Shown here one piece after another: positions 45,170 through 56,688 of a stretch of 60,108 nt of DNA. Every line of letters begins with the position of its first letter. Within the stretch, counting starts at the first letter, position 1. The stretch is from Actinomycetota bacterium (lineage in GTDB: Bacteria; Actinomycetota; Actinomycetes; Mycobacteriales; Mycobacteriaceae): the NCBI GenBank assembly GCA_018268465.1, contig JAFDWN010000011.1, positions 1 through 60,108 of the forward strand, in the 5' to 3' direction. The notes under the pieces were generated by a model. The model did no database searches and was not told where the DNA came from. It was given only the letters and a program-made list of their open reading frames with translations. A program made the position numbers and the translations under genes.

Positions 45170-47382
45170 GCCTTGTCCAGGTAGACGACGCGGTCGGTGT
45201 CGGTGAACTGCGCGGCCAGCAGCGCCATCCCGGGATGCCCGGGATCCTGCCGATAGACCGACTCGCACAGCTCGCGCGCCTGGAGAATGAGGTCCAGGTG
45301 CCGAGCCAGGGACAGGAATCTCAGCGTGATGGTCCGTCCGGACTGGTTGAGCCCCAGCACGTCACCCTCGCGGCGCTCGGCCAGATCCAGGTCGGCCAGC
45401 GCGAAGCCGTCGAGTGTGCCGGCGACCGCGCTCAGCCGCCCGCCCGCCTTGGATCCCTCGGGCAGCCGGGTGGCCAGCAGGCACAGGCTGGGATGCTCGC
45501 CCCGGCCGATGCGGCCCCTGAGCTGGTGGAGCTGGCTGATGCCGAACCGGTCGGCGTCCATCACCACCATCACCGTCGCGTTGGGCACGTCGACGCCGAC
45601 CTCGATGACCGTGGTGCAGACCAGCACGTCGATCTCGCCCGCCCGGAACGCCGTCATCGTGGCGTCCTTCTCCTCGGCGGCCAGCCGGCCGTGCATCAGG
45701 CCCAGCCGCAGCCCGGTCAGCGCGCCGTGGCGCAGTGTGTCGTAGAGCGTCAGCACCGTGATCGGCGGCGGTCCGCCCTCACCGCCCCCGGAACCCTTGT
45801 CGTCCTTGTCGTCGATGCGGGAGGCGACGACGTAGGCCTGACGCCCGGCGCGGACCTCCTCGCCGATCCGCGCCCACGCCCGGTCCAGCCAGGTCGGCTT
45901 CTGCGACACGAAGATCGTGTTGGTGGAGATCGGCTGCCTGCCGCGGGGCAGTTCACGCAGTGTCGACGTCTCCAGGTCGCCGTAGACGGTCAGCGCGACG
46001 GTCCGCGGGATCGGGGTGGCGGTCATCACCAGAAGGTGTGGTGTGATTCCGCGTTTTGCCTTGGCGCGCAGTCGGTCTCGCTGCTCGACACCGAACCGGT
46101 GCTGTTCGTCGACGACGACCATGCCGAGGTTGTCGAATTCGACGGCGTCCTGCAGCAGTGCGTGGGTGCCGATGACGATGCCCGCGTCCCCGCCCGCCAC
46201 CTCGTCGCGTACCGCGCGTTTCTGTTGCGGCGACATCGATCCGGTCAACAGTGCCACCCGCGTGGCACCGTCGGCGCCGCCCAGCTGACCGGCCATTCCG
46301 AGCGGTCCGAGAACATCGACAATGGACCGCGCGTGTTGTACCGCAAGGACTTCCGTCGGTGCGAGCATCGCGCACTGGTAGCCGGCGTCGACCATCTGCA
46401 GCATTGCCAGCACGGAGACGACCGTCTTGCCCGAGCCGACCTCGCCCTGCAGCATCCGGTTCATCGGACGGGCCGCGGCCAGTTCGGCCGAGATGACGTC
46501 GAGGACCTCGCGCTGCCCGCCGGTCAGTTCGAACGGCAACCGGCCGCGCAGCGTGGTCATCAGCCCGCCGTCGGCCGGCGGCGCGGACGGACCCGATTCG
46601 CTGAGCTCGCCGTAGCGGCGGGTGACCAGCCCCCATTGCAGGCCGACGGCCTCGTCGAAGGTCAGCCGTTCGACGGCCCGGTCGCGTTCCTCGTCGTTCT
46701 CGGCCAGGTGCACGGCGCGCAGCGCCTCATCCTCCGAGACCAGGTGACGTTGCCGCACCACGTCATCCGGCAACGGATCGGGCACGGGGTCGAGCACATC
46801 GAGCACCTGCCGCACGCAGGCGTAGATGTCCCAGCTCTGCACCTTGGCACAGGCGGGATAGATCGGGAAGAAATCCCTGGCGAACGCGGAGAGCAGTTCG
46901 GCACCGCTGGCGCCCGACGCGTCGGCGATGCTCTTCATCGACTTGGTGCCGACGTTCTTGTCCGAATCGAGGATGAGGAACGCCGGATGGGTCAGCTGCA
47001 TCGTGCCTTTGAAGTAGCCGACCTCACCGGAGAGCATCACGCGGGTGCCCGCCACGAGGCTGTGTTTGAGGAATTTGGCGTTGAAGAACGTGGCCGTCAC
47101 CTTGGGCCGCCGGTCCCCGAGGGTGACGACGAGGTATTCACGTTTGGGCTGCCGGGTGGACCAGCGGACGTCGGCTTTGGTGATCGTGTCGACGAACGTC
47201 ACGTGTTCGCCCTCTTCGAGTTCGAGGTCTTCGCCTTCGCCGCGCACCGACATGCCGTGGCTGTACTTGCGCGGGTAGTGGCGCAGCAGATCGTTGACCG
47301 TGCGGATGCCGAAGTGTTCGTCGAGTTGTGCGGCGGCCTTGGCGCCGATGACGTAGTCGAGCCTGTCGCCGAGGGTGGCCAT
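45166..47382 (-). CDS. recG: ATP-dependent DNA helicase RecG
   Basis: 738 residues. RecG remodels stalled replication forks and Holliday junctions. The N-terminal wedge/OB domain covers about 55-170. Helicase motifs follow: LQGEVGSGKTVVSVLAML (I), APTEVLAVQH (Ia), VVDEQHRFGVEQR (II, DEQH), MTATPIPRT (III), TTVIEVGVDVPNAT (V) and LRGRIGRGEH (VI). A polyglycine insertion (KGSGGGEGGPP) interrupts the second RecA domain. The start is ATG, two bases after the DAK2 stop. Confidence 0.97.
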   Translation of the reverse strand: MATLGDRLDYVIGAKAAAQLDEHFGIRTVNDLLRHYPRKYSHGMSVRGEGEDLELEEGEHVTFVDTITKADVRWSTRQPKREYLVVTLGDRRPKVTATFFNAKFLKHSLVAGTRVMLSGEVGYFKGTMQLTHPAFLILDSDKNVGTKSMKSIADASGASGAELLSAFARDFFPIYPACAKVQSWDIYACVRQVLDVLDPVPDPLPDDVVRQRHLVSEDEALRAVHLAENDEERDRAVERLTFDEAVGLQWGLVTRRYGELSESGPSAPPADGGLMTTLRGRLPFELTGGQREVLDVISAELAAARPMNRMLQGEVGSGKTVVSVLAMLQMVDAGYQCAMLAPTEVLAVQHARSIVDVLGPLGMAGQLGGADGATRVALLTGSMSPQQKRAVRDEVAGGDAGIVIGTHALLQDAVEFDNLGMVVVDEQHRFGVEQRDRLRAKAKRGITPHLLVMTATPIPRTVALTVYGDLETSTLRELPRGRQPISTNTIFVSQKPTWLDRAWARIGEEVRAGRQAYVVASRIDDKDDKGSGGGEGGPPPITVLTLYDTLRHGALTGLRLGLMHGRLAAEEKDATMTAFRAGEIDVLVCTTVIEVGVDVPNATVMVVMDADRFGISQLHQLRGRIGRGEHPSLCLLATRLPEGSKAGGRLSAVAGTLDGFALADLDLAERREGDVLGLNQSGRTITLRFLSLARHLDLILQARELCESVYRQDPGHPGMALLAAQFTDTDRVVYLDKA

Positions 47383-47384
47383 GG

Positions 47385-49031
47385 CTATTCGACCCCGATC
47401 AGCAGCGCGTCACCGTGGTGGCCGGTGTGGTAGATGACCAGTTCGGTACCGAGGTGCTTGCGGTGCACGTGCTCGCGCAGCGCGGCGCCCACCGCGGAGT
47501 CGACACCGTCACCGGTGAGCACCGTCACCAGCTCGCCGCCCGCGCCAAGCAGCAGGTCGATCAAACCTGCACCGGCGGCGGCGATGTCGTCACCCACGAT
47601 CAGCACCTCATCTCCCGCGATGCCCAGCCCGTCGCCGGGTTTACATGCGCCCGCCCAGGTCAACGCGTCCTCGGTGGCCAGCCGTACCGAGCCGTGCCGG
47701 GCCGCGGCGGCAGCCCTGGCCATGGTGTAGCCGTCGTCGACGACCTGCCGCTGCGGATCGTGCACCGCCAGCGCGGCCAGCCCCTGCACCATCGAACCCG
47801 CAGGCACCGGGACGACGTCGACCCCCCAACCGTTGGACGCCGTGCAGCCCGCGACCAGTTCCTCCGCGGCGACATATCCGTTGGGCAGCACCATCACCTG
47901 CGCGGCGCCGGCGTCGACGAGGGCGCGCAGCAGCTGTTTGGCGCTGACCGGCGCGCCGGGGTCGGGTCTCAGCACGTGCGCCCCCTCGGCGACGAACAGT
48001 TCTTCGGCACCGTCACCGTCGACAACGGCCAGCACCGCCCGGCCGCCGCCCCACCCCGCGGCGGGGTGCCCCCCGCCGGTCAGCGCGGTGATCTGGATGC
48101 GGCTGAGCGTGCCCAGGGGCAGCGCCGCCTCGACCGCCCCGCCGGCATCGTCGGCGTGCACGTGTACCGAGTACTGCCCGCCGGCAGACCCGTCCCCGTC
48201 GGTCTGCCCCGACGCGGCGATCGCCACGGATTCGCCGAGCTGCTCGAGGCGTTCGCGCAGCCTTCCGATGTCGCCGGGCCCGCACCCGCTCAGCAGATAC
48301 ATCACCTCGAACTGCGGGGGCGCCGCGGTGTGCGCCGACACGTCGTGCGACGGCGGCGACGGCCGGTACTCGGCGCGATGGGGGGCGTGGCCGGTCAGGG
48401 TGGCGGTCATCGCGTCGAGCAGCACCACCAGGCCCCGCCCGCCCGCGTCGACCACCCCGGCGTCGGAGAGCACGCTCAGCTGGGTCGGTGTCTTGTCCAG
48501 CGCGACGACCGCCGCGTCGCCGGCCGCCACTACGGCATCGCCGATGTCGCCCCCACCGGCGGCCGTATGTTCTGCCGCTCCGGCCGCGGCCTGCAGTACC
48601 GACACGATGGTGCCCGCGATCGTCTCGCCGATCGAGGCGACAGTGAGCCCGACCCCGTGGCGCAGCGCCGCGGCGAACACCGGCGCGTCGATATCCGGGA
48701 GGTCACCGCTGCGCTCTGCGGCCGCGGTGGCGACGACGTCGGCCAGTCCGCGCAGGATCTGGGACAGGATCACACCCGAATTCCCGCGGGCGCCGTGCAA
48801 CGCACCCTCGGACAGGGCCGCCGCCATGGCCACGACCCCGGCGCTCGACGGCAGCGCGTCGGCCTGGATCCACGCCGAGCGCATGGTGAACAACATGTTG
48901 GTCCCCGTGTCGGAGTCCGCGACGGGGAACACGTTCAGCCGGTTGATCTCGTCGGCGTGGGCGATCAGGTCCCCGACCCCGGTGTGGGCCCACTCCCGCA
49001 GGGCCGAAGCGTCCAGCCGCCGAGCCGACAT
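47385..49031 (-). CDS. DAK2-domain fatty-acid-kinase-like protein
   Basis: 548 residues, equivalent to Rv2974c-Rv2975c joined. The N-terminal Dak2 phosphatase/kinase domain (about 1-205) has HADEINRLNVFPVADSDTGTNM, with the Mg-ATP aspartates, and GARGNSGVILSQIL. A central linker region and a C-terminal DegV-like/DAK1 portion follow. Relatives (FakA) phosphorylate fatty acids bound to FakB, but no FakB lies nearby. The ATG at 49031 has GGGAGG upstream. recG follows after two bases. Confidence 0.9.
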   Translation of the reverse strand: MSARRLDASALREWAHTGVGDLIAHADEINRLNVFPVADSDTGTNMLFTMRSAWIQADALPSSAGVVAMAAALSEGALHGARGNSGVILSQILRGLADVVATAAAERSGDLPDIDAPVFAAALRHGVGLTVASIGETIAGTIVSVLQAAAGAAEHTAAGGGDIGDAVVAAGDAAVVALDKTPTQLSVLSDAGVVDAGGRGLVVLLDAMTATLTGHAPHRAEYRPSPPSHDVSAHTAAPPQFEVMYLLSGCGPGDIGRLRERLEQLGESVAIAASGQTDGDGSAGGQYSVHVHADDAGGAVEAALPLGTLSRIQITALTGGGHPAAGWGGGRAVLAVVDGDGAEELFVAEGAHVLRPDPGAPVSAKQLLRALVDAGAAQVMVLPNGYVAAEELVAGCTASNGWGVDVVPVPAGSMVQGLAALAVHDPQRQVVDDGYTMARAAAAARHGSVRLATEDALTWAGACKPGDGLGIAGDEVLIVGDDIAAAGAGLIDLLLGAGGELVTVLTGDGVDSAVGAALREHVHRKHLGTELVIYHTGHHGDALLIGVE

Positions 49032-49131
49032 CCCACCTCCCAACCGCTTGACCCGCCGTGCGCGCCAGCCTAGCCACCGGCCACGACACCACTGCCGCGA
49101 TAGGCTGTGCGCGGTCTCTGCCGGTCACATT

Positions 49132-49160
49132 TTGGCGATACCCGCGACGCCCGGTATTCT
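49132..49160 (+). promoter_or_regulatory. Promoter of rpmB
   Basis: TTGGCG (49132-49137), a 17-base spacer, then TATTCT (49155-49160). The leader to the ATG would be about 75 nt, with GAGGAG about eight bases before the start. Confidence 0.5.
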
Positions 49161-49241
49161 GGCCAGGTTGTCGGGTCGAGCCGCCGCGGTGACGGGCGAG
49201 AGATCCAGACCCCCCAAGTACTGATTCGAGGAGTTCTACAT

Positions 49242-49436
49242 ATGGCTGCCGTGTGCGATATCTGCGGGAAGGCGCCCGGCTTCGGCAAGTCGGTGTCGCA
49301 TTCGCATCGCCGGACGAGCCGCCGGTGGGACCCGAACATCCAGACCGTGCGCGCGGTGTCGCGTCCCGGCGGTAACAAGCAGCGCATCAACGTGTGCACC
49401 TCCTGCATCAAGGCCGGGAAGGTCGCGCGCGGCTGA
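49242..49436 (+). CDS. rpmB: 50S ribosomal protein L28, zinc-binding form
   Basis: 64 residues starting MAAVCDICGKAPGFGKSVSH. Two C-x-x-C pairs (CDIC and CTSC) show the zinc-containing (C+) form; zinc-free paralogues, where present, are encoded elsewhere and induced on zinc loss. SHSHRRTSRRWDPNIQTV is the L28 core. The ATG follows GAGGAG. Divergent from the DAK2 gene. Confidence 0.97.
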   Translation: MAAVCDICGKAPGFGKSVSHSHRRTSRRWDPNIQTVRAVSRPGGNKQRINVCTSCIKAGKVARG

Positions 49437-49483
49437 CGCTGCGCCGTGGTTAGACGGCGGGGCTGCCGGGTAGCCCTGCCCTC

Positions 49484-49840
49484 ATGACATTTCGCGACAC
49501 CTCACGTCCGGTTGTCCTCACCCTCGCCGCCGCGCTGGCGTCGGGTGTGCTTCTCGCTGCGTGCGGCGGCTCCGGCGGCGACAGCGACACGACGACGCCG
49601 GTGACGGAGACGACAGAGGTCACGACGACCGTCGAGCCGACGAGCGAAGAGACGTCGTCTCCGGCGCCGCCGCCCTCGCCGGCCGGCCCCACCACGGGCG
49701 ACGACGCCACGGTCGAGATTCCGTCCCCGCCAGCGATTCCCTCACCCCCGGCGATCCCGTCCCCGCCCGCGATTCCGTCGCCTCCGGCGATCCCGGCGCC
49801 GCCGGCGATCCCGTCACCGCCGGCCGTTCCTCTGCCCTGA
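49484..49840 (+). CDS. Proline-rich lipoprotein with hexapeptide repeats
   Basis: 118 residues, not recognised. The signal peptide (1-27) ends in the lipobox VLLAAC, so it is probably a lipoprotein. A Thr/Glu/Ser-rich stretch follows (TTTPVTETTEVTTTVEPTSE). The C-terminal third is a run of six PSPPAI-type hexapeptides. The composition suggests an extended cell-wall-spanning stalk with no enzymatic domain. It lies 47 bp after rpmB in the same direction. Confidence 0.75.
   Translation: MTFRDTSRPVVLTLAAALASGVLLAACGGSGGDSDTTTPVTETTEVTTTVEPTSEETSSPAPPPSPAGPTTGDDATVEIPSPPAIPSPPAIPSPPAIPSPPAIPAPPAIPSPPAVPLP
49718..49825 (+). repeat. Six tandem 18-bp units encoding PSPPAI-type repeats
   Basis: Units start at 49718, 49736, 49754, 49772, 49790 and 49808. 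They begin ATTCC or ATCCC and encode Ile-Pro-(Ser/Ala)-Pro-Pro-Ala. Third-codon positions vary between units, showing selection on the peptide and an age greater than that of the DUF3515 minisatellite. Confidence 0.85.
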
Positions 49841-49860
49841 GCACGTCGCCGGCGGGTCCG

Positions 49861-49879
49861 GGCGGCTAGGGCAGCCGCC
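49861..49879. terminator. Hairpin between the lipoprotein gene and ung
   Basis: GGCGGCT (49861-49867) pairs with AGCCGCC (49873-49879) over five bases. It lies just past the lipoprotein stop and spans the ung stop codon, so it could end both convergent transcripts. Confidence 0.5.
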
Positions 49880-50549
49880 AGTCGATCGGTTCGGCACCCA
49901 TCGAGTCCAGCATGGCGTTGGCGCGGCTGAACGGCCGCGACCCGAAGAAGCCGCGCGACGCCGACAGCGGCGACGGGTGCGCTGACTCGATCACCAGGCA
50001 CTCACCGCCGGTGAGCATCGGCTTCAGGGTGGACGCGTCGCGGCCCCACAGGACCGCGACCATCGGCTGGTTCCGGGCTGCCAGCGCCCGGATCGCGCAC
50101 TCGGTCACCGCTTCCCAGCCCTTGCCGCGATGGGACGCCGGATTGCCCGGCCGCACCGTGAGCACCCTGTTGAGCAGCATCACACCGCGCTGCGCCCACG
50201 GGGTCAGGTCACCGCTGCTGGGGCCGGGATGGCCGAGATCGGCGGCGTATTCGGTGAAGATATTGGTCAGGCTCCTCGGCAACGGGCGCACGTCGGCCGC
50301 GACGGAGAAGCTGAGCCCCACCGCGTGCCCCGGCGTCGGATACGGATCCTGCCCGACGATGAGCACCCGGACATCGTCGAATGGGAAGGTGAAGGCGCGC
50401 AGCACATTAGGTCCCGCGGGCAGGTAGCGGTGCCCGGCGGCCAGTTCGGCGCGCAGAAACTCCCCCATCTGCGCCACTTGCGGGGCGACGGGTTGCAGCG
50501 CGCCGGCCCAGCCCTCCTCGACGAGTTCGTTCAGTGGACGTGCGGTCAC
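49866..50549 (-). CDS. ung: Uracil-DNA glycosylase
   Basis: 227 residues, family 1. It removes uracil from DNA. The water-activating loop is [16 protein letters not shown], with Asp68. FTEYAADLG and [11 protein letters not shown] form the uracil pocket. The leucine/histidine loop is [18 protein letters not shown]. It is an ATG-type family start ([14 protein letters not shown]). It lies downstream of thiL, 25 bp away. Confidence 0.97.
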   Translation of the reverse strand: MTARPLNELVEEGWAGALQPVAPQVAQMGEFLRAELAAGHRYLPAGPNVLRAFTFPFDDVRVLIVGQDPYPTPGHAVGLSFSVAADVRPLPRSLTNIFTEYAADLGHPGPSSGDLTPWAQRGVMLLNRVLTVRPGNPASHRGKGWEAVTECAIRALAARNQPMVAVLWGRDASTLKPMLTGGECLVIESAHPSPLSASRGFFGSRPFSRANAMLDSMGAEPIDWRLP

Positions 50550-50574
50550 GGCATGACAACCTAGCGGTTCGCGG

Positions 50575-51555
50575 TCAGTAGGACTGCCACCCGGGGTTCC
50601 CGGCCCAGGTCACACCGTCCACCAGCACCTGCGGTGACCCGTCGAGCACCCGGCCGATCACACGCCAGCCGTCCGGCGGCGCCCCGCCGAAGGTGGCCGC
50701 CAGGGCATGGTCCTCACCCCCGCCGAGCACCCAGTCGCGCGGGTCGGCGCCCACCGCGTCCGCCGCCGTACGCACGGCGTCGACGTCGGCGGCGAGCGTG
50801 CCGGCGCTGAGATCGATCACGCAGCCCGACGCCTGCGCGATGTGGCCGAGATCCCCGAGGAGACCGTCGGACACGTCGGTCATCGCGGTGGCGCCCGCGT
50901 CGGCGGCCACCCGGCCCTGGCCGTAGGGCGGCTCCGGCGTCAGGTGTCTGCGGCGCAGCGACCCCAAGTCGTGCGTCCCCTCGCGTATCCCCCGAAGCCA
51001 CAGCGCATATCCCGCCGCCGACCGGCCCAGTTCGCCCGCCACCGCGACGGTGTCGCCGGGGCGCGCACCGTCACGGCGAACCGGTGCCCGCCCGGCCAGG
51101 TCTCCGAGTACGGTGACCGAGATCACCCACTGGGGGGCGCTGACCATGTCGCCGCCGACGACGCCGGCACCGAATTTATGTGCTTCGTCCCACATCCCGT
51201 CGGCCAGCTGTAGCGCAGCGGTGGTCGCCGTGTCACCCGGTGCCCCGAAGGCGACGACGAACGCGGTGGCGCGGGCGCCCATCGCCTCGATGTCGGCGGC
51301 GTTCTGCGCGATGGCCTTGCGGCCGATGTCGTGGGGGGTCGACCAGTCCAGCCGGAAATGCCTGCCCTCGACCAGCATGTCGGTGGATACCACGATCCTG
51401 CCGTCCGGAGCGGCGACCACCGCGGCGTCGTCTCCGGGCCCGAGCGCGACGACACCGGGCTGCTCACGCCCCGCCACGAGCCGGGCGATGACCGCGAACT
51501 CCCCCAGCCCGGCGAGGGTCTGCTGCGCAGACTCAGCCGGATCGCGACTCGCCAT
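50575..51555 (-). CDS. thiL: Thiamine-monophosphate kinase
   Basis: 326 residues. ThiL phosphorylates thiamine monophosphate to the diphosphate cofactor. The AIR-synthase-like fold has GPGDDAAVV (ATP/Mg), [33 protein letters not shown] and [19 protein letters not shown]. The ATG at 51555 has GGAGG eight bases upstream. It is divergent from the small AsnC-domain gene. Confidence 0.95.
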   Translation of the reverse strand: MASRDPAESAQQTLAGLGEFAVIARLVAGREQPGVVALGPGDDAAVVAAPDGRIVVSTDMLVEGRHFRLDWSTPHDIGRKAIAQNAADIEAMGARATAFVVAFGAPGDTATTAALQLADGMWDEAHKFGAGVVGGDMVSAPQWVISVTVLGDLAGRAPVRRDGARPGDTVAVAGELGRSAAGYALWLRGIREGTHDLGSLRRRHLTPEPPYGQGRVAADAGATAMTDVSDGLLGDLGHIAQASGCVIDLSAGTLAADVDAVRTAADAVGADPRDWVLGGGEDHALAATFGGAPPDGWRVIGRVLDGSPQVLVDGVTWAGNPGWQSY

Positions 51556-51660
51556 AACACCTCCTGTCGTCGGCCGCCGTGGCCTGAACGCGGACCCGAC
51601 CTGCGGTACGTTTGGTCCCTGCGGCGAGGAGTCTATGCAGCGAGACGGAGGAGATGGCCG

Positions 51661-51903
51661 GTGGTCGAGGCGTTCATGCTGATCCAGACCGAGGTGGGCC
51701 GCGCCGAGGTCGTGGCCGAGCAGCTCTCGGCTCTGCCAGGTGTGCTGTCCTCGGAATACGTAACCGGCCCGTACGACGTCGTCGTGCGTATCACCGCCGC
51801 GACCCTCGGTGACCTGCAGGCCTCTGTGGTCCCCAGCGTGCAGCAGGTCACCGGGATCACCCGCACCCTCACCTGCCCGATCGCCAACGGGACCCGGCCA
51901 TAG
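51661..51903 (+). CDS. Stand-alone AsnC/Lrp ligand-binding (RAM) domain protein
   Basis: 80 residues covering only the C-terminal effector-binding domain of Lrp/AsnC regulators. VEAFMLIQTEVGRAEVVAEQ and SSEYVTGPYDVVVRITA give the beta-alpha-beta RAM fold, and no helix-turn-helix precedes it. Such proteins can bind amino acids or form mixed oligomers with full regulators. The GTG at 51661 follows GGAGGAG by seven bases. The DUF3515 gene begins 10 bp later, so the two are co-transcribed. Confidence 0.87.
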   Translation: MVEAFMLIQTEVGRAEVVAEQLSALPGVLSSEYVTGPYDVVVRITAATLGDLQASVVPSVQQVTGITRTLTCPIANGTRP

Positions 51904-51913
51904 AGTTGCAGAG

Positions 51914-52573
51914 GTGACCGAAGGCCACACCGACGACATCGCGGACGGCCCGCCCCGGGCGCTGCTCGTCGCGGCGATGGTCGTGGCGGTAGCCGCGGTG
52001 GTCGTGGTCCTCGGCGTCGCCGCCGTCCGGCAGGGGTCGCCAGAAGCGCAGCCGGTGGCCATCGCCGGAGTTCCCGCACCACAGGCGCAGAGCGCCGAAT
52101 GCCGCGCTCTGCTGGACGCGCTGCCCGAACAACTCGGTGACTACCGCCGTGCCGCGACCGTCGACCCGACCCCGGCGGGCGCCGCGGCGTGGCAGGCGGA
52201 CCCGGGCGGCGAGCCCGTCATCCTGCGCTGCGGACTCGACCGGCCCGCCGACTTCACCGTCGCTTCGCCGCTGCAGGTCGTCGCCCCGGTGCAGTGGTTC
52301 CGGGTGGGCGAAGCAGGGGCGGGAGACGACCGGGTGGGCGAAGCAGGGGCGGGAGACGACCGGGTGGGCGAAGCAGGGGCGGGAGACGACCGGGTGGGCG
52401 AAGCAGGGGCGGGAGACGCTAGCGCGCGCAGCACCTGGTATGTCGTGGACCGGCCCGTCTATGTGGCGCTCACACTCCCCGCGGGCTCGGGTCCCACACC
52501 CATCCAGAAGATCTCCGAAGCCGTCGCCGAGACGATGCCGGCGACCCGGCCGGACCCCGCCCCGATCAGTTAG
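51914..52573 (+). CDS. DUF3515 membrane-anchored protein with internal minisatellite
   Basis: 219 residues, homologue of Rv2980. A transmembrane helix (about 16-38) is followed by an extracytoplasmic DUF3515 domain with cysteines in [15 protein letters not shown] and [11 protein letters not shown]. The conserved end is [21 protein letters not shown]. Between the segments PVQWFRVG and ARSTWYVVD lies a 40-residue insertion of four near-identical [10 protein letters not shown] units. Homologues go almost directly from one segment to the other. Function is unknown. The stop overlaps that of convergent ddl. Confidence 0.85.
   Translation: MTEGHTDDIADGPPRALLVAAMVVAVAAVVVVLGVAAVRQGSPEAQPVAIAGVPAPQAQSAECRALLDALPEQLGDYRRAATVDPTPAGAAAWQADPGGEPVILRCGLDRPADFTVASPLQVVAPVQWFRVGEAGAGDDRVGEAGAGDDRVGEAGAGDDRVGEAGAGDASARSTWYVVDRPVYVALTLPAGSGPTPIQKISEAVAETMPATRPDPAPIS
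52301..52420 (+). repeat. 4 x 30-bp in-frame minisatellite in the DUF3515 gene
   Basis: Units at 52301-52330, 52331-52360, 52361-52390 and 52391-52420 begin CGGGTGGGCG AAGCAGGGGC. The first three are identical, and the fourth differs only at its last two bases. Each encodes [10 protein letters not shown]. Confidence 0.97.
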
Positions 52574-53691
52574 CGCAGGCCGGTGCCGCGGGCCAGTGCG
52601 GTGTCGACCATCGCCGCCAGCAACGTCGGGTAGTCGATGCCGCTGGCCGCCCACATGCGCGGATACATCGAGATCGTGGTGAATCCGGGCATCGTGTTGA
52701 TCTCGTTGAGCACCGGACCGTCGTCGGTCAGGAAGAAGTCCACCCGCGCCAGGCCCTGGCAGTCGATCGCCTCGAAGGCGCGGATGGCGAGCTGCCTGAT
52801 CTCGTCGGCGACGTCGTCGGCCACCTTGGCGGGCACGTCCAGCTCCGCGCCGTCGTCGAGGTACTTCGTGGCGAAGTCGTAGAACGCGTCCTCGCGGCCG
52901 CGCACACCGGCCACCCGGATCTCGCCGACCGTACTCGCCTCGATCCTGCCGTCGGGGAACTCCAGCACACCGCATTCGAGTTCTCGGCCGGGCACGGCCG
53001 CCTCGATGATGACCTTGGGGTCGTGCTGACGGGCGTATGCGACGGCGGCGGGCAGCTCATCCCAGTTCGATACGCGGCTCACACCGATCGACGAACCGCC
53101 GCGCGCGGGTTTGACGAACACCGGCAGCCCGAGCCGTTCGCGGTCCTCGAGCTCGACGGTGGTATCCCGCGGGCGCAGCACGACGTGATCGCCGATCGGC
53201 AAACCCTCGGCGGCCAGCAGCTTCTTGGTGAACTCCTTGTCCATACCGGCCGCGCTTGCCAGCACCCCGGCGCCGACGTAGGGCACACCCGCCAGTTCGA
53301 GCAGCCCCTGGATGGTGCCGTCCTCGCCGTAGGGCCCGTGCAGCACCGGGAACACCACGTCGACGGAGGCGAGGACCTCACCGGCGCCGTGTTCCAGTGC
53401 GACGAGGTGACCGCTGCGCTGCGGGTCGGCGGGCAGCGCCAGCGCGGTGCCCGACTCGCCGCTCACCTCGGGCAGCCGGCCGTCGGCGATCGCGAGCGAC
53501 TCCGGCCGCGCGTCGGTGAGCACCCACGAGCCGTCCGGGGTGATGCCGACCGCGACGACCTCGAACCGCTCCGGATCGAGGTTGCGCAGGATGCTGCCCG
53601 CCGACACGCAGGAGATCGCATGCTCGGAGCTGCGTCCGCCGTACACCACGGCCACCCGGACGCGGCCACGCGACGCTGTGCTCGATGTCAC
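52570..53691 (-). CDS. ddl: D-alanine--D-alanine ligase
   Basis: 373 residues from GTG 53691. Ddl joins two D-Ala for peptidoglycan. The ATP-grasp fold has [58 protein letters not shown] and [18 protein letters not shown]. The target of D-cycloserine. Length and the R-V-A-V-V-Y-G-G start match other mycobacteria; a GTG at 53727 would add 12 residues. Confidence 0.96.
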   Translation of the reverse strand: MTSSTASRGRVRVAVVYGGRSSEHAISCVSAGSILRNLDPERFEVVAVGITPDGSWVLTDARPESLAIADGRLPEVSGESGTALALPADPQRSGHLVALEHGAGEVLASVDVVFPVLHGPYGEDGTIQGLLELAGVPYVGAGVLASAAGMDKEFTKKLLAAEGLPIGDHVVLRPRDTTVELEDRERLGLPVFVKPARGGSSIGVSRVSNWDELPAAVAYARQHDPKVIIEAAVPGRELECGVLEFPDGRIEASTVGEIRVAGVRGREDAFYDFATKYLDDGAELDVPAKVADDVADEIRQLAIRAFEAIDCQGLARVDFFLTDDGPVLNEINTMPGFTTISMYPRMWAASGIDYPTLLAAMVDTALARGTGLR

Positions 53692-53788
53692 AGGCGGGTC
53701 GGCCTCGGGCAGGTGGGGGGCGTTCACAACCTAGAGAGGCTACCGTCCCGGCTGGAGGCCGCACGATTTGATTTCGCCACCAGGCGTT

Positions 53789-56616
<2,828 letters not shown>

Positions 56617-56688
56617 GAATCATCGGCCAGCGAAAACGGGTTCGGCGCGTTGGTGCTGCGCGGTAGCAGTTCGGCGGGTCGATAGGGA

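Noticed and set aside
52141-52434. Repeated [10 protein letters not shown] peptide on the minus strand
   Set aside because: It is the reverse reading of the DUF3515 minisatellite; the plus-strand frame is the conserved one.
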